Shown in pieces: positions 11,290-23,585 of a DNA stretch of 64,000 bases. Source of the stretch: Astrothelium macrocarpum (lineage: Eukaryota; Ascomycota; Dothideomycetes; Trypetheliales; Trypetheliaceae); the NCBI GenBank assembly GCA_021030915.1, contig JAGEMR010000103.1, forward strand, positions 1-64,000. The letters are read 5' to 3'. A program made the translations under genes and the position numbers. The notes beneath the pieces were generated by a model that was not told the DNA's origin, ran no database searches, and saw only the letters and a program-made list of their open reading frames with translations. Positions within the stretch are counted from its first letter, which is position 1. Each line of letters begins with the position of its first letter.

Positions 11290-12575
11290 AGCGAAGTGCA
11301 AAGTGCTAATCTTGTTAGTAGCGCGTTTGATACGCAAAGAGTTGAAAAGCTTGATTATTCTAGGATCGAAACTGTGTGAGCCTTGATCTCGAATGAGTGG
11401 CCAGCGTAACTAGCCAATATCATCAAATTGGGGTGTCTAGATTCTTGTTCCTGTAACAGCATTACCTACTTTCGTTTCAGGATACCAATGGAAACAAGTT
11501 TTAGAACCGAAACTTCACAAGTACCCATTTGGATACGCGGTTGCTACCTTGGATGAAAAGCGCAGAAAAGCCCAACGAGAATCGTGGGCCCTTAAACGGA
11601 CCGCTACGTCCTTTTATCCAGCCTTCAAAGCCGGCGTGCGATGTACTCCAGACGCCATCCACGAAAATGCTTTGCTGTTTGGCACTTTCAGCCCAAGTCC
11701 CGGTTTTCGGGTTTTGTAATACATGATCTTCGCCTGGACCCGCGGACACAACCTCAGCTCTCGGGATCATCGAGTTTCCGAAAACCGGATTTTCTGTACC
11801 AACGATAACTTCGACATCGTTCCACTAAGGGTACTTCCGTGATTCATGAGAAGTTTTTAAATTACGCTTCGATGAGTGCCAGCCCCATTTTGTGTATAGC
11901 TTTCACAATGTTTGAGACGCCGATAATCGACGAAATGAGTAATCCAGAAGTCCTTACATCGTAGACTCCAGATGTGTCATTCCAGAAAATTGTAAACATT
12001 GTGCTGGGGAACCGGGGCCTTTTTTTGCCACTCAAGGAAACCTGACCTCGTTTCGACCAATTTCAACTCGTTGTGCTGCTTGTTGTGCTGTACAAGTAAT
12101 CTGATTAGCTATAGATATGCCTGAATTTTCACTCAAGAGTACAAAAGCTATAATAAGATACTTGTAATATCTATCTATATCAGAGGTTAAGAAAGAATAT
12201 AGTCCTTTAAGATTGCTGTAGAAAAGTAACGCCCACCTCGCCAACAAGGATAAGAATTGAGCACTGAATTAAGAAAAGTAAGTGCCCCCGGAAAATCCCG
12301 CATTGTAAAAGACCGAGATTCGAGTCGTGAAGACAGAAAGACGAAAGATACGGCTCAAAAGGTCAGCTTTGCATCCCAGGTAAAAAGCCAGAAAATATAG
12401 GCATCAAGAGGCCATGTGGGAAGATAGCCTACTAAGCCTGTAGTTCCACAATAATCAGAGGCCAGATGCCTCAAGATCTACTCGGTTCTGGATTTGTAGG
12501 AATATTGCGCGGACTAGTAAACCCTTGAACATCTTCGTGGGGATGCATATTCGGGGAGACCGAGACAGAATGAGT
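11290..12575. other. Intergenic, no supported gene
   Basis: Only short conflicting frames. This is the 3' flank shared by the convergent monooxygenase relic and the MFS transporter gene. No RNA gene or repeat recognised. Confidence 0.5.
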
Positions 12576-14162
12576 TCAGTACACGGTTCTGGGCTCCCAA
12601 CCCGCTTTGATCCCTTTCGCAGCGAGGAAACAGGCAAAGGCTGCCAGATAGGAGACCCCTGCATAGATAGCAACACCCCAATAGGCACCACCACACGCAG
12701 CGATCAGGGTACCTGCAATTGGAATGCCCGTGAGCGTGCTGAATGAGACAAGAGTATAGCACGTCGCATAATATCGGCCGTACTCTTCAGTATCACATTG
12801 TTGGCCGACGCAAACGGGCGTCAGCGAGATACCAGATCCGGATGCAAAGCCAAAGATGATTGAAAAGATGACTGAGAGCGGAATGATAGCGCTGGATCCA
12901 GGAGTCGAGATCGCAAGGATTGTACCAGGAAGCCATACTGCAACAGATGAGCCGCCACATAGCAAAAGCATCAGGAGCATAGAATTATAGCGTCCAATCT
13001 TATCGGTTACAAACCCTGAGGCCCAGCGTCCAAAGCAGGATGCAGCGTTGAAGATAGCCATAATCTGGTAAGCAAACTCATCAGTCATAGAATGGCTCTC
13101 CTGCCCGAAGATCGTCAAATATGCAATGGGAACGAACAGCCCCCATTCCAGGAAGAAGACCCCGGCTGTGGTCAACGCAAACGCTGCATTCCGAAAAATC
13201 CGAAAATCAGGAAGTACAGAGGATCCACTCTTAGGTGGCAAGCGTCCGCGAATGAGCAGGTTGGCGAAGATCAAGACAAAGATGAATATGAAGCCGAGGA
13301 TGCGGGTGGACCACGCGAAGCCGACACGTGGGAAGAGCTGTTGCAGCATTAGAGGGAACACAACTCCACCGAGCGAGCCACCTGCCGCTGCGATACCTGT
13401 ATCGAGTTAATAGGCTAGCGTTATGAATCATGTCACTTTGAATGACCATACCCGTAGCAGTACCGCGTTTTACCATGAAGAAATGCCCAATAGCAGCAAA
13501 AGACGGTGTGAAAATAAGAGAGCTCCCTATTCCACCCAGGATGCCAAATACGATCAAAAACTGGTAGTACTCTGTTGAGCGGGAGAGTCAGCTTGGTTCT
13601 GGAGTCTGATACAAGACCCCGCTCTCGATTTTGACTCGCCTTTGCACAGTCCTAGAAGCATCATACTTGTAACGAGCAAGACACTTCCCAGGAAAACCAG
13701 TACCCGCGGGCCCTTCGCGTCAAAGTACGGTCCAATTTGCACTCCACATGAGAACGCTAAAAAGGCGTAGACGGAGAATATCCAGCCGATTTGTGATTGA
13801 TCATAGCGTTGTAGTTGATGTGCAGACACATATGCTTGGAAAGTTCCAATGGTATTCATCATCCCGAAGCAAGCTACTGTTCCCATAAAAGAGCCAAAAA
13901 CAACGAGCCAGGCTCGACGGCCGCCCTCAGGGTAGGTTACTTCATATTCCGACGCAGAGGTTTTTATAAATGTAAGTGACTTCTCGTTGCTTGAAGCCTC
14001 CTCGGCCTGGGAGGCGGAGCATGGTGGTTGGAGTGCATGCCATAATTTTTCGTCTGCCGGTGGCAAAGTAAGAGGTGCTGCCGGTATCGGCTCTTTTGAA
14101 TATGAGCGTTCAAGTCCAAATGAAATAGTCCTGGCTTGCTGCCTTTGGTCACTCGTGCTCAT
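12576..14162 (-). CDS. MFS transporter, monocarboxylate-transporter-like
   Basis: Twelve-helix major facilitator of the fungal MCT-like family, expected in the plasma membrane; the substrate cannot be read from sequence. Exons in coding order: 14162-13640, 13571-13452, 13396-12576, giving 487 residues. A hydrophilic N-terminus of about 85 residues precedes the first helix (GGRRAWLVVFGSFMGTVACFG). The typical MCT signature LCKEYYQFLIVFGILGGIG appears after joining exons 1 and 2. Later helices include WGLFVPIAYLTIF and FGRWASGFVTDKIGRYN, and the protein ends EPRTVY. Intron 1 (13639-13572) uses a GC donor (AAAG|gcgagt) with a normal CAG acceptor; no GT donor preserves the conserved join. Intron 2 (13451-13397) is a normal 55-nt GT-AG intron. 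It is convergent with the monooxygenase relic; a catabolic or metabolite-export pairing is possible but unproven. Confidence 0.85.
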
Positions 14163-15989
14163 GTGATAGCTAACGCGTTAAACTCGAGGAACTCTTCGTC
14201 CAAGCGTACCAATCCTCTACCACAGCCTGCCAAGCAAAGCTTGAAAACCAAAGACAAATGAGGGGCATCGTGCTTTACTTAATAGTTCATCATTCCCCTC
14301 ACGCAGGCAATGACTCAACGATCGTGATTCGATCGTGCAAGCCCATACGCTCTGTGCCGTCTGTCGTTCGCGTCGGCGCAAATTTTCCGGGCTGTTGCGC
14401 AATCTAAGCGTCCCGGCTTTTCAACTGCACACTTGAGACCTTGCGGAGGCCACCGAACCGTCTTTGTGTGCTATGACTGTTCATTAGTCATTGCCAAAGT
14501 CTTGCGCAAAACTTATCAAGGATATCTCTGAAACTTCAAGTATCCATCGCTTGCCTTTCAAAAGTTTTCGCCCAGGCTAAAAGCGCCACTGATCGCGCTT
14601 TTCCGAAATTGGTAAGGGGCCACCAGAGTACGCCGGACACAATGTGAGAAAGCTAATTGAATGCATGCTGAAATGTAGATGCTGTTGCCCCCGTCTTAGT
14701 TTTGGCGGTCCGGGCGAGCTAAAGCAGCGGCAAACTGAGCCGAAATGGGCGCCGCATTGCCCGGCACATAGCATTTTGTGAAGAAGTTCAATACAAATCA
14801 CAAACCAGCCGATAGCAAGGAAAAATACATGTGCATGTAGAGAGAGGTCATTCTCGGAAAGAGCCGGTTAGACCGAGCCCGAAGTCTTCTTGACTCCGTT
14901 GGAAGGTCGTGACTCGCAACGAATGCATAGGCCTTCAGGATATCCGAAATATTATTCGTGGGACTCTCAAGAATACCTGCTGATAGATCTCCAATAACCG
15001 AAAGAATAGTTGCAAGAGCCGACCAATAACTTATCTCAAGCTTTGTTTTATATCTTTGCATAGCTTCCGGCGATAGACTAAACCAGGACAGCTTCAGCAC
15101 AGTGTGTCGATAAGCCGCAGGATCTGCCAAAGGATAGCCAGGAATATACAAAATGCTAGAATGGCTTGTAATATGGCAAAAACTTTGAAAAGGACCGGGA
15201 GACCCCCAACCAGTGTGATGCAATCAAAAAAGAACGTACGTTAGGCAGGAAGGATCTCTACTGTAAAGATTATCTGACATCAAATAGAATAGCAATCAAA
15301 TATAACAGGTGACTCATAAGTGTTCTATCTGGTCCACAAGGCTTATTTAAAACAACCAAATATAACAGAAGTGTATAATAGCAATAATCAAAGCTCTCCA
15401 AGAAAGGTCAGCCCACGAAAGGGAGTCGAATATAATCCGCCCCGGGAACGCTTTATTCAAGATTTGAAAGAATGAAACAGGCTTCTCGGAGACTCCTGTA
15501 GACTGCAAGTGCTCCGCAATTTAATGACGAGCATCCTGAAGTGCATCGAAAAAGCGGTCACGTCTTTGTGATTGCAGAATGAGTACGCGGGTTCCGACAT
15601 TTGTCAGCACCGTGTAAACATACCCAAAGCATAGCATCAGCATGATATAACCCTCGAAAGGTCGTTAATCACTCCTTGTAGCGGCACACAGGACCGCTAT
15701 AATAATGGAAAGGACAAAAATGGTGTTCCCCTCGTGATTGTTACTCGCGTCTTCGGGTGCTAGCGTATTGGTAACTCAGGAGGAATCCATTGAAGACACA
15801 AGCCAAGTCGTGCGCAAAGACCATAGAGGTCAGGATCGCTAACGAAGATATGGCATGTTGGTAAAGATGCCATTGGACCTAAGCAATGAAAATGAACACC
15901 GGAAAGGCTAGAGCACAACCAGATAAAGGCTAAAATTTGGCAGAACGAGAACTGTGATTTCTTTTTGTAAAGCTCATGCAAAACCGTGT
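14163..15989. other. Intergenic with relic sequences, no supported gene
   Basis: The longest frame is 15223-14798 on the minus strand (141 codons). It contains protein-like sequence such as TKLEISYWSALATILSVIGDL but no family I know. It may be a decayed gene fragment. Copy 2 of the dispersed repeat is at 15318-15350. It lies between two direct copies of CAAATATAACAG (15297-15308 and 15357-15368). Confidence 0.4.
15318..15350 (-). repeat. Dispersed repeat, copy 2 (inverted)
   Basis: The reverse complement reads AAATAAGCCTTGTGGACC then AGATAGAACACTTATGAG. It matches the core of the copies at 4385-4412 and 24449-24485. The similarity extends only about 35 bases, so it is a shorter remnant. Confidence 0.55.
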
Positions 15990-18572
15990 TTAAGACTTTT
16001 CCACGAGACTTCCAGTGCTTGATATACTTCTTCTAGTTAGATCATGCAGTTGCGGACAGCGAGTTCCTCGAGAAAAACATACCGGACAGATGTCGAATTG
16101 GTGAAATTCGCAAACACTGCAGTGATAATAGTTGTCACTACTAAGCTCACCGCATTCATTGCAATAGACTCTTGGGCCCTGTCCTTGTTGAACACAAGTG
16201 TTCCAGCAGTCTTGCAAGTTTGGAGGCAAGCTACTGAGCTTATCTACATGCGCAACAGAGCGAAGTAGCTCGTCGGCCAAAGGACGATCTTGCGGTATTT
16301 CTGAACGGCATCGTCGAATTATTTCTTTAAAGTATTGCGGAACGCTGGAGTTGACAAAACATAATTGTACTGGGTTCTTATGTTCAGCAGAGCAGCTATA
16401 CCGAGGGACCTGTTTGCATTGAGATGCTGCGCAAAGATAAGCACCTGGATACGTGACATTTTCCCCGAGACTCCATAAGACATAACCAAGCTGAAATATA
16501 TCGGTATACTGGTTCAGATCCGGCAAAGTAGACAGTGACTCTGCGTCATAGGGTCTCCGTAACTCTGGCGGCATGTATCCCAGAAATGGCCAAATACGGC
16601 GCACGGAATGTTGTAAGTTGCCTAATGCTAAAGTGCCTTCTTCTCGGATGCTGATATCCGCAAGTCGAAAATCACCGATGAAAAGATCTCTGCTGTGTAT
16701 TTCAAATACGATCTCAATGATCTCTTTTGCCCATGCTTCTCTTTGTGACCAGGGTACTGGCTCGCCCTTGATTCTTGCCGTGTCCATTAGTCTATCTATG
16801 GTGATCAACGGTCCTTCGCAAAGACAGCCTTTCAAATGTCGCCGATCATCACCAAGAACAATTCCCAAAAAGTTGATAACACCAGTGATTTCACGTAGGC
16901 TGTGGAGTAACATTATCTCTTTGACAAATTTGTCAAATCCATTCTCGATTTGTTGGCCTGCATATGCAAATGGAGCCTTTTGCTCGATACATAGGACACC
17001 ATCCACTTAGACTCGAAATCGTGAAGAACTGATACGGGAAACAGTTACAACACTAGACTCTTGGTATTGCTTGCAATCCAGTCTTTGAAAGTCGTCCAAT
17101 ATCCAATCTTCTTTCAGAAGAGCAATTTCGCGGTGATGTTCCGCTGCTCGGATACTCAATGGATCAAAGTCAAGCTCTTCGGTTGTTGTAGTCATCAAAG
17201 AGACATTGAGGTTAGTGACGGGATCAAACATCTCGACTTCAGGTAAAAGAATATCCAGCAGACTTCGAAACTCCTTTGGTAGGATCTGGAGGTTTAGGTC
17301 AAGATTGTCTGCTTCCATGATTATCATGTCACTTAAATTTCTCGGCCTATCGCTAGTTGTTACACACATTTTGATGCGATGCCAACGTCGAGGATTTGCC
17401 ATATAGAGTAGATAAAATTGAATCATGTGACAATCAGACTGTGCAGTCGCAATTAAAAAGGGATTTTCGTCTGACCCATAATGCGAGCCGTATAACTCTG
17501 GATAGTAAGATGCACCTCTCTCAAAGCAGTAATTGAGACAACCCGAAAATTTCGAATGCAGGCTGATGAGAGATGTGTTATCTTCAGTAATCCTTGAAAC
17601 GCAGTCAAAGAATAGGTCGACAGTGCATGAATCTGGATCCTTATTCGAGGCCAAGACTTCATTCCCTTCGACATTTCCAAGGCTCTGTGAGCCTTCCAGT
17701 GACGCTTGACGGGCTAGACTTGCCACTGATTCTTGAAGGGATCGGGTAGCATGGTATAGTGCACGTAGCAGTTTGCTTTGTTGGTTCAGAGCTCGATAGA
17801 TACCGGTAATATTCTGATATAACCCACGATTTTCAGACAGTAAAGCATTTCGCGTGTCATCTACTGATTTTTTTATGAAGTCTTTGGCCAAAACATGAGG
17901 ATTAGTGATGCTTGTTTCCCTCGCGACCCCGACAGACGTTGACCGCAGCTGTATACTTGTCACATGTGGCGCAGATGCTCCGGTCGGCTCTGGACAGACA
18001 AGACATTCGATACCGCCCGTATGCCTTGGAAATGCGTCCTTTGTCAACGTTGACATGTCACAGTACCTTTAATTGTTTAGTCAACATACAAGATTATAAG
18101 AAATACAAGCGACCTACAGCATGATGGTCAGCGAATTGTTTATGGTGGCTTTTGCTTCGTTTAGAAAATCTCTCAAATTTTTAATCTCTTGCTTGGTAAA
18201 TAGTCCCCACTTCAGGTTCCTCGGTACAATTCGCAGACAACCACCTTCAGGGACAGGTTCCAACTTATTCTTCGTCTTGACAAGAAGCTTTGAGATGACG
18301 TCGTTGAAGGTTTCGAGTGAAACTATCATATCTTGGACTAAGTCGGACATGTGATTAGCTCTTGTCGTCATATTCGGAGCCTTCTTTTGTTCGATGATAG
18401 CTTGGACAGACAAGACGGCTGATTGGAATGCTTGAAGATCTTGAGAGATAAATGTAATCTCATCCGAGGCTTCCTTCACACTCTTAATCATTTTGATGAG
18501 CTCCCTCGTCGAAACCACAACCGTGGATGCGACTGTCCAGGCAGTACCAAGTATGCTAAGAGGATCTGCCAT
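15990..18572 (-). pseudogene. HeLo-like N-domain / kinase-like / ZZ zinc-finger protein, split by one in-frame TAA
   Basis: Coding order: exon 1 18572-18118, a 51-nt intron, then exon 2 from 18066. Residues 1-150 (MADPLSILGTAWTVASTVVV...) match the Helo-like/STAND N-terminal domain of fungal incompatibility and immune proteins. A helical middle follows, with LYQNITGIYRALNQQSKLLRALY as a likely coiled segment. Exon 2 hits TAA at 17009-17007 (SSRFRV*VDGVLCIEQ), yet the same frame stays open for 338 more codons to 15990. That part is protein-kinase-like: IVFEIHSRDLFIGDFR at the catalytic loop, MPPELRRP in the APE position and FQLGYVLWSLGE as helix F. GNL stands where DFG is expected, so it is probably a pseudokinase. 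A ZZ-type finger follows (YCNECGELSSDNYYHCSVC...DICPVC). The uninterrupted product would be about 843 codons. The stop is one C-to-T step from CAA. Two separate genes are the alternative, but the second half has no ATG at its start. Confidence 0.7.
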
Positions 18573-21500
18573 TGTGACTTGCGTGTGCTATCTCGCTCGA
18601 AGAAGCTCACTTGGCTATCAGTAAGCTACGATTGAGCTATGATATATGAAATAGAAATGCGCTAGAAAGTCCAAGGCAGCTCTGATTGAAAGGGGAAGTC
18701 TCCAATAAGCAAGACGACCTGAAAAACAAATTTTAAGGTGTTACCTATGATACTATTGTCGCAGATTTGGATTTGCCGGAAAACGATTTGGAGTTGCGCG
18801 CTGAATCGAGGCTGAACGTGATATAGCTGTCCTTTTGGGCTAGATTGGATACCAGAAGGAAAAGAAATGCAGGCCGAAGATTGTAAAGACTTGACAGCCT
18901 CAGGCTGAACGTACACATCAACAGCGTATATTTGGAACGTCTCCTGGCACATTTAAAAGCAATCTAACAGAAGGCTGAGACAGGGAAGCATCGCATCAAT
19001 CTGGAACGTCTCTAACGGATATTAACAGCCGATCCTCGAAGGCTAAGACGAGGCAATGTTCTGGCCTTGATGCAATGTAAGATAGTACTCTCAGCTTTTT
19101 CTCAAAGCGATACGTTATCATAGCTCTACACTGGCGCTACGAGTGGAGAATCTCGGTAGGGTCGAACCAATTGGGGCGAACGTGAATGGTAGACAGCAAA
19201 GATGGTGTGTATAAGGGCCAAATAGGAAAGAGTGGGACTTGGTTGATCATGGCCGCGGATGCAACCCAACAGCGAAACCGAAGGTGATTGGATAGGCTTA
19301 TCAGTCGAAGTCCAGCTTCGCTTCTTTTCGGGGAATGATAGTCCAAATCAGCTGATTATAGACTGCTCCACGATATTCCGAGGTACGGGAAATAGTCCTT
19401 TCGGTTCTGTACTGTTATCGCCAAGCACGAAGCTGCAGAGATGAAGGATTTGGCGTGGCAAATAAAAGCCAGACTATCTATTAAGGAGTCCTAGACACGG
19501 TATTTTTAATCGATTAATGGGCGTTAGACAAGACGCGATTGAGTTGATAAATAATGATATGAACATTGTGCCATCGAGTTTTGTTCTGTACAGACAATTT
19601 CAAATAAAATCAACAAATCTTTGTCGCGATCAAATTCGCCACGCAACGCTTTGAGACCGCACAAGGTAATGACAGGTTTCAAACTCAGGTCTCGGACAAA
19701 TTTTGTTGGAGTCTGCGGTAGTTAGTTAGAATTGAGAGGTTTTGTTGGGAGTACGCCACTGAGCGCTCCTCAATATTTTGATTCAGTTCCAGCCATGTCT
19801 AAGCGCATGTTCCGAAATGCTTGTCATCCTCATAGGGTAAATGGGGTTTAAGAGACTGGAAGTATAACAATCCTTTCCTGTTTAGAGCTAAAAGTGCTTT
19901 CCAACTCTGGTACATTGCATTGAATGGCCAGAAGCAAGGTCTGTAACACGACTGGGATAGACTGCCACACCAAGGATATCGGCAGCGGAAAAACCAATCA
20001 TTTTCGAATATTTGAGAGGTCTTCTGACTTTGCTGGCTTGCAATTTTTGATTTGATACAAACACAGTCACACTCATGCGTGAGCAACTTCATCTCAGTTT
20101 TTTTGAGACGGTTGCAGTGGCCGACTTAGCCTTAGGCAGTCCTGCTCGTTACTAAATGCGAAAGATATCCCGAACCCGAGACCCAGACCTCAAACTCCCA
20201 AGGTCTTTGATTTGAAATCAGTTCAGAGATCTGCAAACAGCGTTAATCGATGGCAACCTAGAATTTCCGTACCTTCTTAGCATCCGAAGGGTACGGAGCA
20301 GGTCGACTTGTTACGGAAGAGATCTCAATGTTGCACTGAAGCTGGACAGCATGTCTTGGCTGCACAAAAATTGCCGGTATCTCCTCGTTAGAGTTACATG
20401 GCCAGAAGGTGAGGCGAAGCGTCCAACATATTTCAATTTTCTTATTTGTTGAGTTACCGCGCCACTGCGAATTCGTTCGGGGTTGAGACCTTTGTATGTC
20501 AAGTTTTTCGTATATGCTTCGGCGCAACCTTTGGGTCCGGTGCGGTGAGCGGTAATCTCTTGGCTATGGGCGATCCCCGGTTCCAAAATATTTCCCAAAT
20601 ATAGTTCTATTTCTTGTCTCTCAATACCGTTATCCATATCGGAATTGATCAGATATCTATGCTTGCTCATTATTCCGCGAGCGATCCAACGCAGTTCTCA
20701 ATCATGGCTTCGAAAGGCGACGATGGTATGATAGGGATCTATAAAGCGCCGTGTTGATGAATGTAGAAAGCTAAGACGAGCAATCTGTCAGCTTCCCATT
20801 CAAAATTCCCACAGACAATGTTGACACGTATCGAACCTTCTTGTCGAAACCATGTTATTTTCCATTGACGAGAATCACGGCGTTGTATTTGGAAGGCACT
20901 AAATGCCTCAAATGTCAATCCACAACAAAGGCAGCCGTGTGTCCAAGAACCAATCACCTGGTGCATAGTGAGTATCAAGAGAATGGACGCGAGATATTTG
21001 AAAGCTGCCGATTTTGTCTCGATTCCCTGTTTTCCTGTGTTCGTCATGACAGGATGTGAACGCCGGATTGGCGGTTATACCGCACGATAAACTTGCACGC
21101 ATGAAAATACCAGGACTCATCGCTACACCGCTACCAAGCGGCAATGAGAACGGCTGCGTCGGTCGTAGAGGCGGATCGATTCAGCAATTTCGAATAAAAG
21201 TTTAGAGGAGAGAGGATGGGATTAGAGTTAAGACGCGCACGAGCCCACGGCTACTCCTTCCCTCATCACGGACAATCTCAGTTCAAGTGTTCCATTACCG
21301 ACTGATCTCATTAGATACCTTCGTCATTGCAAAATTAGAGTTGTAGTGCATGCCGTCACTATGCAAAGCCGTTGCATGTTACAAAGCTAGACCCACGGAG
21401 CATCTCCATGTACCATGTAGCAACGACCAATGCCCCTACTCCTACCCATACACAGTCACAACACCGCGTTGTATATTCATACGAAGAAATTTTATATGAA

Positions 21501-22840
21501 AATCCTACAAACCGCAGCTTATGCTTCATTCGTTCTCTATGGCTCGACAGTTAATCAGTCCATTTCGTCCTCACTATCGATTGGGGTTTTACTAATATCT
21601 AGCAGATGTGTGGTCAAGGTTTTTGCTCTTCAATCATCGAAGCGCCAACCACGGCCCGTTTTCCCCGCTTTTCGATACTGTTACACGACGCAGGAGAACA
21701 ATAAGCATCGAAAGGATTCTTAACGCCATTAGATTTTGACAACCTTTAATCCTCAGCCGCTGGTACGCCGTTAGTCCGTAATAGGATAGAGCCGCACAAC
21801 CGAATCGTCACATTGCATGCACGATCAGGGCCTGCAGATCATAGCACAATCGATCTTGTGAGTGCAGAGTATCATCTTTGGCAACTCGAGTTCGATCGGC
21901 CAATCATCGTTCTGACTTCTTGCACAATTCATTTCATGCATTTTCTGTCAAAACAAAAGCAGGGTACTCTCGGAAGTTTTGACCCTGCTAATACATCAAA
22001 CCTGCTTTTTCCCCAACAAACTGACGCCAAAATGTCAACAGCTCGATCAAACTAATGGCTTCACTTCGGCGGCAAAAGCTATGCTAGAATAAGTAGGTTT
22101 GCCACCCCACTCCCCCCCCCTTTTTTTTTCCGAAATAGTAAGCTACTTGATTCGCGCCCAAATCAAAAAAACGAACGCAGCCCAACGAAATCCATTTTGT
22201 TACAGAACAGAGCTTTTCAATTACAAAAAAGAACATGTCAACAGCAAGTCTAAGAGCAGTCCTGCCTACAATGATGAACTTCTCTGTGTGTCAGAGCTCA
22301 AGCCATCGGAATTACCTGCATGACGCTAGTAATACTCGCATGTGTGCAAATTCAACCAGTCTATGTACACTATAAAAATCCACAATGGCATCACCAGACC
22401 AAATTTCTCCGAGCCACTGGTTCTCCCTTTAGCCTATCTGCATACACACATCTTACATGGCTCTCGACACGGGCCGTCCCCTACTTCGTTTTCGTAATAT
22501 ACTACATTCAGCAAAGCCACCACCGTCGAAGGGTAGCATGACTTGCCTCCCCTGTTCCCGATTTATTTGCATGCAAGTAAACCGTGATGATGAGAATGGC
22601 TATTGGTCCACCTGCTTGTTCATGAAATCAGATTTAGTGACGATCATGGCGTAATGCATTGCTACGCGCATGAGCAGCACAGTGTTTGCTCGGTACACTA
22701 ATGTCCAAGACACCAGTATTGTGAAATATAAATCATGATTCAAGTATAAAATAGAGTCTCTTCATTGCGATTTCGTCGTGTCGCTCTCGTGTAAAAGAAG
22801 AGAGATCGATTTTCGGTATCCTCATTTCACGAATTCCAAA
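18573..22840. other. Gene-poor stretch, no supported gene
   Basis: More than 4 kb with only short conflicting frames on both strands. A diverged tandem pair of about 69 bases begins TGGAACGTCTC at 18933 and again at 19002. Homopolymer tracts of C and T lie at about 22108-22130. No RNA gene recognised. The last part is the promoter of the HsbA-type gene. Confidence 0.45.
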
Positions 22841-23585
22841 ATGTTGCTCATCATCTACGCAACAATACTTGCTTGCATTACTACATTCGCATCTTCTACA
22901 GCAATCGTCTTTGACGACGCCGAAGTCAACAAACGTGACGTTGGGACTGAGATATACAGCCAAGTCACATCTCTCTATGACTCAGTCCTCCCCTACGATG
23001 CTGACATCAGTACGTATACATTCATATACCTCATGTCTAGGGCATTGTGCTGACAGAATCTTCCAAGACTCGACCGTAGCGAGCTTGAACGTCGCGTCTA
23101 CTTCTGCAGAGAACGCAACAGCCCTTGCCAAAATCAGATCTGACATCGAAAGTATTACGTCTCTGGTCAACTCGGCCGAGGAATCAATCTCTTTGCTTGG
23201 GAAACGCTCGCTCTCACCTCGTCAGGCAAGCAACGAAACTATCGATTTGGCCGATTTACTTGTGACGCTGCTTGAAGAGATTGACTTTACGATCAATACG
23301 TTGATCAATAATCTGGGGCTTAGTAAGTACCATCTCTTAACGCGCTTTCCTAGCCTTGTGCCGATACGTGCCGCCAATCAACACAAACTAATCGATAATG
23401 ATACAGCGGGAATTGTTGACTTGCTTACACCGTTAGAGAATGCACTTACTGCTTTGGTTGATGCAGTTGGACAGCTGGTCGATGGCGTAGTCAACACTGT
23501 GATTTCTATTCTAGACTCCCTTACGTCAGCTCTTGGCACAGTTCTTACTGGTGTCTTGGGTGGTCTTTTAGGCGGGCTATTGTGA
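22841..23585 (+). CDS. HsbA-type secreted hydrophobic surface-binding / cell-wall protein
   Basis: Small secreted protein of the hydrophobic surface binding protein A / cell-wall galactomannoprotein family, which helps fungi attach to hydrophobic surfaces. Exons 22841-23013, 23057-23322 and 23407-23585 give 205 residues. The N-terminus MLLIIYATILACITTFASS is a clear signal peptide. The mature part has the family's alternating polar and hydrophobic helices. VNKRDVGTEIYSQVTSLYDSV comes early and LTPLENALTALVDAVGQLVDG in the third exon. It ends LTGVLGGLLGGLL, an unusually glycine- and leucine-rich tail. KR at about residue 30 could be a processing site. Intron 1 (43 nt) uses donor GTATAC at 23014; an earlier GT at 23010 would break the frame. 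Confidence 0.75.

Noticed and set aside
14340..14440. Plus-strand frame CAVCRSRRRKFSG resembling a Zn2Cys6 transcription factor finger
   Set aside because: Only two of the six cysteines are present and the frame stops shortly after; similarity over a basic stretch this short can be chance.
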